Assembly (NCBI GenBank): GCA_032158295.1 | Contig: CM063247.1 | Location: forward strand, 11,886,399-11,950,398 | Direction: 5' to 3' | DNA length: 64,000 nt | DNA from: Pycnopodia helianthoides | Lineage: Eukaryota; Echinodermata; Asteroidea; Forcipulatida; Asteriidae | In this document: piece after piece, positions 12,201 to 44,660 of the stretch | How positions within the stretch are numbered: position 1 is the stretch's first letter | Layout of the letters: every line of letters begins with the position of its first letter | Notes under the pieces: model-generated | Seen by the model: only the letters and a program-made list of their open reading frames with translations | The model's database searches: none | What the model was told of the DNA's origin: nothing | Made by a program: the position numbers and the translations under genes

Positions 12201-13039
12201 ATGTACGAACATGTACATGTATGTACATTGTACAGTATGTGTTCGTTTAAAGTACAAAGTACAAGCCAGTATCTGAATGTTGTTGAGCAAAACAAAATAA
12301 AAATGTTGCTGCAATTTAAAAACAGGTTGTTCCAAATTTAAAAACATGCTGTCATTTGTAAGGACTCCATCAATTGGAAAATGAGTGCATCACATGAAAA
12401 AAAAAGTACACTCACAAAGCAAGCAAGAAAAAACAAACAAACAAACGAGTAAATATGTCGTGAACAAAAAAATGAGACAGACAAATCAAAATACAATTAG
12501 GGTTTGCACAAGGTCTGATGAAAACAATGGCAATACCAAGCACTGTCATTTGTCATTGCGAGCGGTTGTACCAACCAGGAAGTATTTATTCGTTTAAAAG
12601 TTTATTGGCTGTATTTTTGACCACATGATGAGGGTGCTTTCAACAGTAAATTTCTTTACATCACAATTGCAGTTTTATCTGACTCTGACTGCCTGTATGT
12701 TGTTTTCTTGCATCAACGGTCAAATAAACAATTACAAAAGTAACTACATGTACAATGAAAAAGGAAGAAGTTTGTTTTACATACTTACTTGTTTTGCATC
12801 ACGTAAATTCTGTTTACACACACCCTCACAAATACTACTAATTTTAAAAGATTTTTTAACAAAGTGAGAGGACAATGTTTCCACAATATTTTGCACTTTT
12901 ACAAGGAATCGGGGAATCTTTTATGAGGCATGTAACAATGAAGAAGAAAACAAAATCATTAAAGCATTTGTTAATAATTACCAAAACTGTTCTTTACGGT
13001 GGCTCATAATCGACAATTTCTAGAGACCTCATATTTTTT
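9277..13039. other. No gene recognised in ~3.8 kb
   Basis: I see no family-like protein or splice-bounded exon. Landmarks are a poly-C run near 9866, a cluster of TACATG words at 10295-10390, a GT run near 11500, a C-rich run near 12098-12113 and further TACATG words near 12200-12235. Overlapping antisense open frames at 12007-12347 come from low-complexity sequence. Confidence 0.45.
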
Positions 13040-13215
13040 AGGGCGTTTTATTGCCGTACTGTAGCAGGATATCGTCGAACTATTGTGGGATATCGCCGTA
13101 CTATTGTGGGATATCGCTGTACTATTGTGGGATATCGCCGTACTATTGTGGGATATCGACGTACTATCGCAGGATATTGCCAAACTATTGAGTTGTGTCG
13201 CTGTACTATTGCATT
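13040..13215. repeat. Minisatellite with 21-bp unit
   Basis: About seven imperfect units of CTATTGTGGGATATCGCCGTA lie end to end, diverging towards both edges. The unit is 21 bp, so all units share frame. The plus strand reads a WDIAVLL heptad and the minus strand an SHNSTAI heptad without stops. There is no start context, splice site or homology to suggest that either is expressed. Confidence 0.9.
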
Positions 13216-14211
13216 TTCTCACTGCATTTTATTGCTTTATAACGCTGTACTGTTGGTTTTATTGACATATTACACTTTCATTATTGTATAGATCTGCTCT
13301 ATTTTTGAAGTTGTTGACACTGACTAAATATGTTTCCGCTGTGTACCACAGGTCCTGTTTATTGAGTGTGTTTGGGGAATTTGTTTGTAAACACTGCACC
13401 TTCAAGGAAATGCACAATTAGACTCTCTGATAAAAATAATAACTGCGGTAAATTCACTATATTTCCTGGACTCCATATAGAACATACACATTCAAGTTGG
13501 TGAAACTTCCATGTTCATGCTTGCTTGCAACCGTTGATCCTGTGTATCGAGTGTTAAATTTTCTCTGTCTGTCTGCACTAGGTTGCATTTCAGGGGGGTG
13601 GGGGGTGGCAAAAACAAAATTGCCAGTTAAGGTTGCTGGATTTTTTACTTTATTTTTTACAGTCTGTCAGACGGGGGAGTTAAAATTTACACAAATTTGT
13701 ATGAAAACAATTAAGAAAGCATGGTTTATACATGTGCAGTGCTTCCCTGATTATGCATTGTAAGGTACAATACCTCAGCATCAAAGATCAATAGGAAAAA
13801 TAGCTGGCTTGCTAAGTTGCCAACCTCACAGAAATTTAGTCTGTATTTTGCTTCTGTGTGAGGCTACGAGCTCTGAGAGCTCTGACCCAATTCTCACGTT
13901 TTAGATGACATCATAAATCGCAATGTTATCTACATGTAGCAGACATGTCTTATTATAAAACTGAAATATCTCATGGAAGTCACCATCTTACTCGTTTGCA
14001 TACCTTTAAAGGGGCTGTGTCGGTCGTGATCAAAGCGGGCTCTCCATAGATATGGTAGGGGGAGGAAGGGCGCGGTGCGTGCAGTAACTGGATGGAAGTT
14101 GGCAGACACAATGCATTTGCTAGCATTTAATGTGATGTCTGTGAAAATGCAATAAAATTGGAAGAGTTTCAGAAATAACATGTCATGCACCCGATCATGA
14201 TGTTTCATGCA
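13216..14211. other. No gene recognised
   Basis: AT-rich DNA with a G-rich run near 13592-13605. No exon is visible. The minus-strand open frame 13930-14280 overlaps the dispersed repeat that starts at 14212 and has no recognisable domain. Confidence 0.4.
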
Positions 14212-14500
14212 GGGTTCTCCGCGGGCACAAGCTAGCGTATCAAGCCAATATGCGCTAAGTGTGTGCCGATATGCGGACATTTTGGGGCAGTTGGGGGGGA
14301 ATTAATTTTACAAAAATCATCTAGATGAAATCATTTAGAACGCTCCAGATTGCACAGTAGGGCTTTGAAAAACCAAGATAAACACCAAGTAGAAAATGTT
14401 CCGAAGACCTCGTTTTTAAATTCAGCTTGCTTCGGCCAAACTTCCAAAATTTGGGTCCAGAATGCCCCCCAGTTTTGAAAATACCAAGGGAGAACCCTGT
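14212..14500. repeat. Dispersed repeat, second copy of the 3724 family
   Basis: Shares GTTCTCC, ACAAGCTAGCGTAT, CCAGATTGCA, AACACCAAG and CGGCCAAAC blocks in the same order as 3724-3960. It shares the TTTGGGTCCAGAATGCCCC end block with 17195-17335. It carries several indels relative to the other copies and no credible coding content. Confidence 0.65.
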
Positions 14501-15645
14501 CATGACTTGATTGTTTTGGGCAGACTAACAAGCTACGCAGTCCCCTAAATATTGTTTTTTATTTTTTTTATTTAGGAAGTCCCCTTTATTCAAATAATCA
14601 ATGGTTTATGATTTATGATTACGCACTGTCAGTGGAGGGTCGAGTTGATTGATTTTTTGTGTGCTCATTTAATAAGGGGTCTTGTAAGTGTGTGCATATA
14701 ATTGGTATTCATTGTCCTGTACAAAGTAACAATTAGAGAGCCATCCTATAGGAAACATTTGTGAATGGTTTGTCTGTCTGTAAGCGTAGACTGATGGAAA
14801 TGGTTGACTTTTTGTCAGACATGTACAGCTGTACATTAACATAGTGTACATTTATGATGATTTTTACATTATATACACACCTGCAATGTACTTATATTTA
14901 CACCCATGTACATTTTACCTGTACAATGTACATCATGTGGTAGATTGTACATGTGTTGAAAGAGATACTAAGGCCTTTTTGGAAGAATATTCCTATCCTC
15001 TAGTTTTATAAGAAGCGCACACTACATGTATATTGTACATGTCATCAGCAACATCACAAAGTGCCAAAAACATGAAAATCGCTAGGAAAACTCAATTTGA
15101 CTTTTTCGGTGGTTTGGATTTAGTTGATTAGTATCTAATATTTTACAAAGTTATACATGTATGTCTCAAAATCGTCCAATTTCTTTGCTGTGTTGTTGAG
15201 CGGCAAAAAGCCCGAGAACCTGGAATTACGTTTTCACAAAGTGCCCCAAAATTGTTATGTCACTTTGTTCGTATGTGTTACTGCACTGATTATACAGCTA
15301 CAGTTGTTTTTATAGTCAGTGAGCTTTCAGATTATATTTATAAACAATAGTTATTTTCTCTGATACTGTTAATGTATACCAATCCTGTACTATCACTCAC
15401 ACCATGGAGGTAGGACTCCATGCTCACACACTGGCATTATGCATGTGTAGTACATGTACATGTACATGTACTGCAGATTTGTACATGTACTCAATCATTG
15501 TTATTCCTCCAATCAAATCAATGTATCCAAACTGAAAGTGGTGTTTGAAGCTTTGCATGGTGTGGAGATAAGAGGTAACTACAAATAAATAAACAGTAAA
15601 TTTGCGGGTACAACCATGTAATATGAACTCTATTGTGGGAGTGTT
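14501..15645. other. No gene recognised; TACATG-rich
   Basis: Holds a dense set of TACATG/ACATGT words (near 14820, 14870-14950, 15025 and 15446-15490). A short inverted pair surrounds 15398-15425 (ACCATGGAGG/ACTCCATG). No exon is supported. Confidence 0.4.
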
Positions 15646-15661
15646 GGCTCTGAAAAGAGCC
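15646..15661 (-). promoter_or_regulatory. Histone-type 3' stem-loop motif (minus strand)
   Basis: Read on the minus strand the 16 nt are GGCTCTTTTCAGAGCC, a perfect 6-bp stem with a TTTC loop. This is the sequence that ends replication-dependent histone mRNAs and binds SLBP. There is no histone reading frame nearby and no obvious purine-rich downstream element. It may belong to an interspersed repeat, since a similar hairpin followed by AACACTCC occurs at 46549-46565. Confidence 0.5.
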
Positions 15662-16543
15662 GGGTTTGGTCTCGACGTTTAATACAGATGCTCTTCTTTA
15701 GGAGAAGTGGTTGGTTGGGACAAAAACAGTCTGGTTCCTTAAAGCGTGATGAGGAACAGTATTACATATTGTTTATGTAGTCAGGGGATGTGACTAACAA
15801 TTGCTGCACTGTGATGGGGGTATTTTGTTATGGTTGACTTCACACAGTCACCAACAGCGATGTACATTGTATAGCGTCAGACCCGGACATTGTTTGATAT
15901 CTCATTGTAAAATTTTATGACCGTCTGTAAAGTTTACAATTGCAGAAGTCATAACTTTAGTTTCGACACTTTATTCAGCCCAGATCACTTTCCTTTTTGA
16001 AACACGATTTGTAGAAAAACAAATTCTCGTACTGGTTTCACAGAGTTGCTGAACACATTTGCAATGCATTAGTGTTTTTTGCTAATTAAAAAACCGATAA
16101 ACATCTAGGGCTCAATTCTATGGCACTGCTTAGCGCAGAATTCTGCGCTTACAGCACAGCACCCTGTAAAGCACGTGTCTCAATTGGTCTTTAAAAAAAA
16201 CCAGTTACTTTCTTCAGAAAAAAATAATTGTGTACTCTTTTACGTACATCTCTAGCTCTGAGGATACTGTTCCGAGAAGCACCTTGCAATCTATGTATAA
16301 CTCAAGGGGTTATTAAAAGGTGTCAATTTCATCATTTCAACAAGCCTCCTAAACTTTAGATTCTAGTTTCAGACCTTTTCATCAGTAATGACTCTTACCC
16401 TTGATGTATTTTTTTACGTTTTGTACAAACTTAATACCAGCAAGGGCTGCGCAACTACATGTACTTTACATGTACAATGTATGCAAAAAGCAATACTGCA
16501 ATAATAATAAAAGAACTTCATTGTTTTGTTTTGCTCTCCACAG

Positions 16544-36629
<20,086 letters not shown>

Positions 36630-36955
36630 GACGTCGACCGGGACGGAGAAGTATGCTTCTTACCTTCCTTTAATGCGACTCGTGACTGGGGGGTGAAGGG
36701 TCGGCAGGCACAATGTGTGCACACTAAAGCAACTATATATATAAAAAAAAACCTGCACACGTGTAAATGTGTGCGTGTGGCAGTGTACAATGTTATTGTT
36801 TGTTTTTAATATCTCTTTGAAAGGGGCACATCTTCGAGTGTGTTCTGCTGTTATTGTTTGCAATACTCGATGTGATGTGGAAATGTGAAATGTACAAAGT
36901 CCCACCTTGAGTACACGCGGGTGTTTCTACTACCACCCGTTCTGGTGTATACCTG

Positions 36956-37147
36956 GGCCCAATTTCATAGAGCTGCTAAAGCACAAAAAGTAGCTTAGCA
37001 CAACAAAATTCTGCTTACCAGAATAAAGTTACCAGCCAAACTACCATGTCACATGTACAGTTTGTGACTGGTATCCTGCTCATTTCTGCTTAGCAGACAG
37101 TTGTTAAGCAATATTTTCTGCTTAAGCAGCTCTATGAAATTGGGCCA
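36956..37147. mobile_element. Harbinger-like MITE of the GGCCCAATTT family
   Basis: Left GGCCCAATTTCATAGAGCTG and right CAGCTCTATGAAATTGGGCC are perfect 20-bp inverted ends. The interior (GTGACTGGTATCCTGCTCAT, TTCTGCTTAGCA) is shared with 1805-1980. CTG precedes the left end, but the right flank is ACA, so the target duplication is not preserved here. It lies about 330 bp downstream of the SH2 adapter stop codon and may be part of its 3' UTR. Confidence 0.8.
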
Positions 37148-39605
37148 CAAAGTCACAAAGTGGTATTCTCCATAATAGCTCACATGTTTCTCATCTCATT
37201 ATCTCAGCTACGTTTGTGGGTCACCAAAAGTGATGTCTTGAGTTGTGGGGAAAAACGAAAAAAGCCTAAAAAGACCACCGACCCAAAAAGTTACGTCCGC
37301 CAAAAAAATGTATTCCTGGTTGACCAAGAGAAAAAAATGGAACAGCCTACCAGTGGGATGGGCAAAACTAAACTGCCACATGAGGGAGGAAGGATTCCCA
37401 GTAAATCACTGGAGAGTTGGGTTTAAGTTTAACAGTGTTGTATGAAGTTATGGGAACGTTTAGAGCTCATACATGCATGTTCACGATGGATGTTTGCGCT
37501 GTTGCGTCACCCCTCTGCTCAGAAATAAAGTCTGGGATTGAGTTATAATGCCCTTGGCTTACAGCCGTGGGCTTACAGAATTATAAAACGGAAATGGCCC
37601 CCTCGTCTGTAAGCAAAAGAGATTTGCCTACAGGCTCTGTGAAACTAGACCCTGAAAAGAAAAGCATTTTTCAACCAAGTTACTACTACCCGACATCCAT
37701 CAAAATCGTAGGTTAGGCTTTGCTAGATTCTGACTGATTAAGTACAGAGTACACCCAAACCACATTTCATTGTTTAAAGCTCTGTAACCGGGGGGTGTAC
37801 TGTTGTGATCCTCCCTACCCCCAACAAGAAACTCTTTAAGGCATTGGTCATTGTTTAGATGTTTTAGCGAGTTGTGCAGCGTTGCATTTTTTTCGACCAA
37901 ACTATAACTGAGTTGTTGGCTAAAGTTCAGCTTTTTTTTTCAAGATGGCAAAATGAAAAAAAAAATTCCAAAAGAGTTTACTTTAAATCCAAAAGAGTAA
38001 GTTCCATTTTGTGAAATTCAAGTAAATGCCATGTATTTTGAGAACATCGAACTTCATGTCACAAACTTGTTTTTTGGGAAAAAAAGAATTAGCTGTTGCA
38101 AACTGCTAACCAACCAAAAGGACCTATGGTATAAATACAATAGTTAATGGTCTGACGTTTCGACTCTAGCAGAGTCTTTCTTACTTGTTTTTGTTCAGAG
38201 TCGCAAGAGTGCATCCTACTTTCATCAGAGCCCACTGGTTGGGCAGATGAGTATCAACCGTTTGGTTACGATGGATTTATAGGTATTTTTTAATAACTTA
38301 CCATAAGGGATTTAAGGCTTGATATCAAATATATATATATATATAGTGGTTGTTAAACAGTATTGGTCAAATAATAGGTAATATTCCCCCAATTAAAAAC
38401 CGCTTCAGTTTCAGTTAGGAATTCAACTGAACGGCTCCGTAATTGTAGTCATGTGTCCATTGAAGCTTGTCATTCCTTCGCATTCATTGTTACAAGTTTA
38501 TATAGAACCAGTGACCATGTACGTATGTGACGTATTATAAGCAATTGCAGTGTACTTGCGGTACATGTATGTATATCATGTATCATAGGGAGATTTCTTT
38601 TTTTTAAAGTGCATAACATATGGTGCTGGTACCCTGATTTGTGTACATTGATGTTTGAATACAGTTACCAACTAAAAAATAACCTATTCTATGTTGTACA
38701 TCTAGAAAGGCCATCCCTGGATAATGACATTAGTATGTGCTGATAGAGGGCGCTATACTACTTCAAGTTGTAGTGCATATGTTTTTTTACCAAGTTAAAT
38801 ACTCAGAAATCATAATCATCAGTCAGTATTGGTACATGTATAACCTTTTTTTTTCATTTGGCAGAGTTGTACAATGTCTGTTGTTGGGTCAGTTTTTACA
38901 AGATACGTACCACCGTTGGACTTTTTGGGTAATCAATTTTGCCGGACCACCAAGTAAAAGGGAGAAACTAATTCACCTATTCGGGGGAAAAGCTTGATTC
39001 TAATGAGTAACACACTTCTATATCTGTGGGTGCTACAGTCAAGACCATGGTAATGGTAATGGAATTCCAGTCCTGATGTGGTTAAACAGTTAATAAGTTT
39101 GTTATTATTATTTTTGCTTCAAGTTCAGAATCTATCTCTTAAATTAAGAGTGTATGTCGTCCCTTGGCAACAACTATATATACAGACCTGCCAACCTGTT
39201 GCATGTGCCTATCATGTACGTATTTTGTCACCAGAGTATGCTGGTATAGTATACTTAAAAGGTATTATACAGGATTGGTAGAGCTAACAAAATAGTCCCG
39301 ACATTGTTCATATTTTGTGTGATCAGCCATACACATGAAATAACAAACCTGTGAAAAATTGGGCTTAATCTGTTGTCTAAGTCAGGAGAAAAAAGTGAAA
39401 AATTATCAGCATATAAACACATTGTCCTTAATCAGCTGTTGCATTTTTGTTTTTGGGTTTTCAGATACAGTTTTCTCAAATATGACTTCATTTCAGAAAG
39501 AAATATTTCAACGAAAAAATGGTTCTAGTAGGATCTTCATAATCAGTAAGCTTTCAGACTAAAATGAAACAATTATGTTTTTTACCTAACCAATCCGTAT
39601 AATAC
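37148..39605. other. No gene recognised; 3' flank of the SH2 adapter
   Basis: AT-rich DNA with an AT dinucleotide run near 38330-38343, the repeat-type block GACGTTTCGACTCTAGCAGA near 38154, and a GAGGGCGCT word at 38747. Short open frames have no domain resemblance. Confidence 0.4.
37524..37529 (+). terminator. Candidate AATAAA poly(A) signal
   Basis: A canonical AATAAA about 0.9 kb after the stop codon of the SH2 adapter gene. Another AATAAA at 37022-37027 lies within a MITE. Neither is confirmed, and no GT-rich downstream element is obvious. Confidence 0.25.
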
Positions 39606-39895
39606 GTTTAAAGGGTGTGCAAAACATTGGTAAGCCTGCAAATATAATGTTTACAGATTTGAACATCACTTACATGGTAAAATATGGTCACGGTGGAAAA
39701 CTTCCCTTGAAATAGTTTTGCTTGAAGGGATGTAGTTTTGGGGAAATTAGTGAAACAATAAGTTTTGATATTGTGAGTCCAAAACTAGATGTTTGAAAAC
39801 AGTAAAAACATATACATTTTTCACTATTTTTTGTGACTTCGATGACCGATTGAGCTTAAACTTTCACAGGCTTGTTATTTTATGTTTATGTGGGG
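39606..39895. repeat. Dispersed repeat, copy 1 of the CACTATTTT..GTGAC family
   Basis: Begins near TTTAAAGGGTGTGCAAAAC ATTGGTAAG (broken here) and later has CACGGTGGAAAACTTCCCTT, TTTTTCACTATTTTTTGTGA, CTTCGATGACCGATTGAGC and AAACTTTCACAGG. The same ordered blocks are seen at 48226-48480 and 54137-54435. Confidence 0.6.
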
Positions 39896-41455
39896 TCACA
39901 TGAAGTGCGGATCTGAGTCTTTGACAATCACCAATGTTGGCCTTAGTGCTTTCTGATCCCTCAATGCTATGATTCACTCAATGATTGACGATACTCTTGT
40001 TTTTTCACACTGTTTCTTAACTCGCTGATTTCTGCATAAACTAACATGATCAAGATTTACTCAGAATTCAAATATCAAGACAAACCAATAAAAAAGGATT
40101 TTCCATATTATATCGCCACAACTCAACAACAAAAAGATTTGTTTCTATTTTTTTAGTATTTAAATAGAGAAGAAAGATGAAGAGTTGTGATTTTTTTTAA
40201 ATACATTTTCCCCAAGTGCATTTATATTCCCCTTGACTGTTTACGATAACGAATGCAACGAGAAGTTTTGTCAATGTGAAAACTCAGGCATTTGTTATGT
40301 CGTTATAGAAATTATGTTAATTAGTTATTTATTGATTAACAGTTGAAGGATAATACAACTAGAATTGTTTTTTTTTTTAGTTGAGTTTTGTTCACCACAC
40401 CATCGGGGATCAATCCGATCAAACGATTCCCAGGTTGTTTTGTTTTTTAGGGTTCAGTGCTATAGACCTTTCTTTTGCGAGGTCACAGCCACAAGTTTTT
40501 ACCAATCTTGGGCGCCAAAAGTATGGGCAGCCGTCACTGCAAAAAAATACGACAATTTATCATTTAATACAATAATGCCACCAAGTTACCCATCTCAATG
40601 ATAAATTGATTGTGCTACCCACAACAAATAGTACTCATGTTTTTCATTAAAAAAAAAAGGGTTTGGAACGTTTTACTCAAAAGGGCCGCCCGTAAAAAAA
40701 TGGTGGTCATTGTTTGTAAACAATAGAAAGATCTATTTTAGATATTTTACAAACCTAGTTGGTGCAAGAGGTTTGATACTGAGTGCTGGTACTATCTGAC
40801 GTGAAATATATTTTATCCACAGTGAAGACATAGACATGAAGTAGTTTAACACTTTTGGTGAACTCTTTCTCACAAAGACAGATTGCAAATCAAGGATCCT
40901 TGACTCTGCTTGAAAACTTACATGGCGCCCTCTGTTGTTTGAAAGAAAAAACAAATAATAATTATAAAAGTCTTTTAGAAAACAAACATAAGAATTTTCG
41001 AAAACATGGCTTCAGCTTTGGCTTCGGTTCAGGCTTAGGCTCTGTGAGTGATTTGGAAAACATGCGCTTTCGGTACGAGGTTTCAAAACAGGTGGATGGA
41101 GCCAAGTCAAAGCCGTGGTTTTGAAAAGGGCCATGGAAGTAGACTAAGAGTAGCGTTGCTCCCAAGTGAAGAATAACTCTCACCTTAGTCTTGGTCTCAA
41201 GACCTCCAAATCTATTTCAGTTTGTTATTTTAACAACGCATTAATTTCAACAACAGCGGGCGCCATGTACATTTTCTATTTTTATGGGAGGGGGTGGTGT
41301 GTGTGTGTGTGTGTGTTGAGGTGATTATGGGGGTGGGACGGGGGAGGTGGTTGGGGGGAAAAGTGTATCTAGTATTATAAAAGAGGAGTTGACAACTTCA
41401 TATGGCTGTGTCTGTCTTTGGCTGTGGCTGCTGGCTGCACAACAGGGCCCAATTC
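39896..41455. other. No gene recognised
   Basis: AT-rich DNA with short chance open frames. At 41285-41360 there is a G/T-rich run including a (GT)n tract. GGCGCCCTCTG at 40924 resembles the reverse of the AGAGGGCGC word discussed under findings. Confidence 0.4.
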
Positions 41456-41639
41456 CATAAGCTTTTAAGCAGATAATTCTGCTCAGCAAATTTCTTTACT
41501 AATGCAAACAAAATGAGCATGGCACCAGTTGCAACAATGTGAACTTTATGGAATGTTTAGCTGGTAACCTGTTTCTGCTAGGCAAGATTTTTCAGTGGAT
41601 AGCAAGTTTTTGTGCTTACAGGCTTTATGAAATTGGGCC
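41456..41639. mobile_element. Harbinger-like MITE of the GGCCCAATTT family
   Basis: Left GGCCCAATTCCATAAGCTTT and right (reverse complement) GGCCCAATTTCATAAAGCCT are inverted ends about 184 bp apart. CAG precedes the left end but the right flank reads CTA, so no clean duplication remains. Interior words (CTGCTCAGCAAA, GGCACCAGTTGC) resemble the other copies. Confidence 0.7.
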
Positions 41640-42771
41640 CTATGTTATATGAAGTGATCTGGCCATTGCCGGAATGAAAGCATGAGCTCCTAAACTTGGA
41701 AGTATCTAATGAAACCATTGGGTTTGTAAGACCAGTGCCTGTCTTTATCCTTACAGATAAAGACAGGGGACTAGTCTACCAGTTATGCTGCCTAGGCGGT
41801 TTTCAAAATGGCGGATGCAGCTTAGGCTGTTGCTAAGGGCAGCCTATGCATGTTAATGTTGTTTATCCAGCTGCAGCCACAGCCAATAATCTCAAAACGG
41901 CCCATCTCAACATAGAGTGGCCATGTTTTGTTTTTGTTTCACACAATCTTATGGGGGTCAAAGTGAGGTTGTTGTCCTCATGTAGACTGGTGCCTTTCAA
42001 ACTGAGTTTATTCTTGTGGGTATTATTTATTGATAGTGGAGGAACCAGACCTCTTTCCTTGTGTAACCTCTGAATAATCCTTTGTCATATTTTTCTCCCT
42101 CTTGTTCTCTCGTTGTACTCCATAAAGCAAACCATGTGCAAATATCAGTTAGAAAAAAATATACATTTAAAGAAATCAAATTGTTTATTATATATAGAAA
42201 TGTTATAACTAAAAAAAGTGTATATAGATGTACATGTGTAAGGACTCCATTACTCTGTGCTATATTACCATTGATACAATTTTTTTTTTTTTAAGACCGA
42301 GTGCGGTCTCTGAATGTACATGTTTAGCGTATCTTTACACATGGTATGCCTAGAAATCTGTGTAACACATCTGTTGTGCTGTTTGTTGCCAGTTAAGATG
42401 AACCCAGGGACCTGTGTCGTCTCCCGTCTTCCTGCCATGGTGTTTGTTTGGTCATGCAACTGTGTATGAAAACGAAGGCTTTAGGCTAGAAGCCAGGCAA
42501 TCAAATGCATGACTCGGAACTATTCCGCGATGCCCATTTATGGATTCCTAATTGGTCAAAGGAAACGAACCATTGTAATAACCTGAAAGTGCGGATGTGG
42601 TAGTTTTCATGCAAGTCATGGTATTTGTTTTGATTGCAAATTTTAGGCCAAAAGTCTTAATTAAAATATCATTAGTTATTAGGTTGTGTGCGATTATAGT
42701 GAATATCTGGGCTGCGTTTACTTGATTTGGCAACATTGTGACATCATGCATGGAGTGCCTGGCTTTGACCT
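41640..42771. other. No gene recognised
   Basis: Only short chance open frames in AT-rich DNA. The block CAAAATGGCGGATGCAGCTTAG near 41806 (first 20 bases) and the region to 41900 resemble a degraded relative of the GGCC..CCGAATT MITE family. Confidence 0.35.
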
Positions 42772-42920
42772 AGCCTGAGAAGCAACCCATTGGTCAATCA
42801 CAAGTAATTCATATGCATGAAGCCTAAGAATCAACCCCATTGGTCAATCGAAAGTAATTCATATACATGAAGCCTTAGAAGCAACTCTATTGGTCAATCA
42901 AAAGTAATTCATACACATGA
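42772..42920. repeat. Three tandem 50-bp units, each with an ATTGGTCAATC box
   Basis: Units start at 42772, 42822 and 42872. ATTGGTCAATC is centred at 42789, 42839 and 42889, an exact 50-bp period, and each unit ends in AAGTAATTCATA..CATGA. ATTGG is the reverse of the CCAAT box bound by NF-Y. There is no coding exon directly next to it. Confidence 0.85.
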
Positions 42921-44520
42921 ACAGGTCATGAGAAGAGTGTACAATGTTATACTTTAAAAACGGTTACTTTTTCAACGTTTAACATGTGTTATGCACAATT
43001 TGACACAATAAAATGAAGAGCGAACTCTTGGTTCTACTTTAATGGTTATTGCTCAACCTTGTGCCCGTGGTTTACTAACAGCCGCCACAGATGCAACTGG
43101 TTTTGGTCATCTCGGGTACAAGGTTGTCAGCCCCTTGAATGCAGCTGCTTTTGAGGTCAAAGTTCCAATTAGAAAACAATTACATGTTTAAAATTGAAAT
43201 AAGTAATCCCTATAACATAAATAATATTGAGCTGCTGAGTGTCTATGATATTAATACTAATAGTAAATCAAAGTAGCTATACCAAGGCGTTTTCATGATG
43301 TTTCACAAATTACCCACATTTTTGCACTTTTTTTGTAAAATGTTCATCGTCACATTTGAAATCATTCCTGCCAGCTCTCAGGGGAAAAAATTGTCTACCC
43401 ATGGGGCTACCCATGGGGTTAGCAACTTTGATTGCAACAGCAAGATGGGAAGAAGTTTGTCATGCAGTTTGGATCGTCCTCTTAAGGGTGAATTTGGCTC
43501 ACTTATGGGGGGGGGGGGAGATTGGAAAAAAAGGCTGCTAAAATAATTTCCCGTTGTGATGTCACAGACCACCGCTCTCTTGTCTGAATTTGATTTAATG
43601 TATTTTGCATAAAATGACACAGTGAGCTGCATCCAAACTTAATCTCAAACTTTTTCTTGCAACTGATATTTTTAGCGCATGGAATTTTGCTATCTTACGT
43701 TTTGTTCATAACAAGTAAAAGATCATATTAATACTTGCGACCTGTGTGGCCGGAGATTCTGTCCCCCTGGAGATTTGTCACTTCGTACGTCGAATTGTGT
43801 AGAAATTTCATCCGATAGCGCCCTCATTTGACTCAATTTCCTTCAGCCCATGTTAATTTACTGTATGTGGGACACACACACACCGGGGGACAAAATCCCT
43901 ATGAAACCTGCCCTTTAATGGTAAATTTTTTTGAAACTTGATTTTTCAACTCCATCGCATTGTTTACCATTTTCTGAAGAACACATGACATCACCTACAT
44001 TTGTAAGTGATAGACTACACGTAAAGTTTAATATCCTGGATCGTACTATAGAACTTGAGAGCTTGCAACAAAGAAAGTTGCCAGCCCATAAATTTATGCA
44101 AATGGAAAACTTATCAATGGAGTTCTTTTCTCTTCCATGGTGAACAAAGAGAAGTTAAGAATGACCTTTTTTTTCTTTCCTTTTTTTCAAAAACAATATA
44201 TATGAATAAATCGAAGATTACAACAGCAACGAACAGCCTTAGAAGATGTTACACATGATATGTTGTGATTTGTTTCTTTCTTTATTGTTGATAAAAATTG
44301 GCAAAACAACAACGCTCCAAAACCAAGTGGTATACACTTTTCTGTTTCTCGCAAATGTTCTACATAAAATCATCTGAGATGATGGCATGCTCTCTTCTGT
44401 GCATGACATTAGCTTCATTCTGGTGTGGATGCATTTACATTCATCTCATCGACAAAAGATTGACATGCCTTTTAACCCTATCAGGACCAGGCTTTTTGGT
44501 TTTTGACTTTCTGGGACAAA
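42921..44520. other. No gene recognised
   Basis: Contains an inverted pair around CCCATGGGGCTACCCATGGG (43398-43417), a poly-G run near 43507 and a GATAGCGCCCTC block at 43814 shared with 46690. The open frames at 43295-43632 overlap on both strands and look spurious. Confidence 0.35.
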
Positions 44521-44660
44521 GGCCATATCCAAAATGGTGGTTACAGCTAAAGGCTACGACTGTTGCTATGGGTGTTCCTAAGGACTTTCAATACTTCAAT
44601 GTATGATGACGCGGCAATCTAGCCGTAGCCGTAGCCATAGCTGCAAATTCGGATATGGCC
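44521..44660. mobile_element. 140-bp MITE, second copy of the 33670 family
   Basis: Left GGCCATATCCAAAATGGTGG and right (reverse complement) GGCCATATCCGAATTTGCAG are inverted ends. The interior has GCTACGACTGTTGCTATGG and TAGCCGTAGCCGTAGCCAT, as in 33670-33802. AAA and TTT outside the ends extend the inverted symmetry, so target duplication cannot be judged. Confidence 0.7.

Noticed and set aside
13004..13291. WD-like heptad peptide (WDIAVLL repeats)
   Set aside because: Not WD40: a 21-bp minisatellite gives a 7-residue period with none of the WD40 GH...WD architecture.
16526..16543. ATG at 16526 as the start codon of the SH2 adapter
   Set aside because: It lies within the pyrimidine-rich acceptor region; the CAG at 16541-16543 and phase-0 exon explain the frame better.
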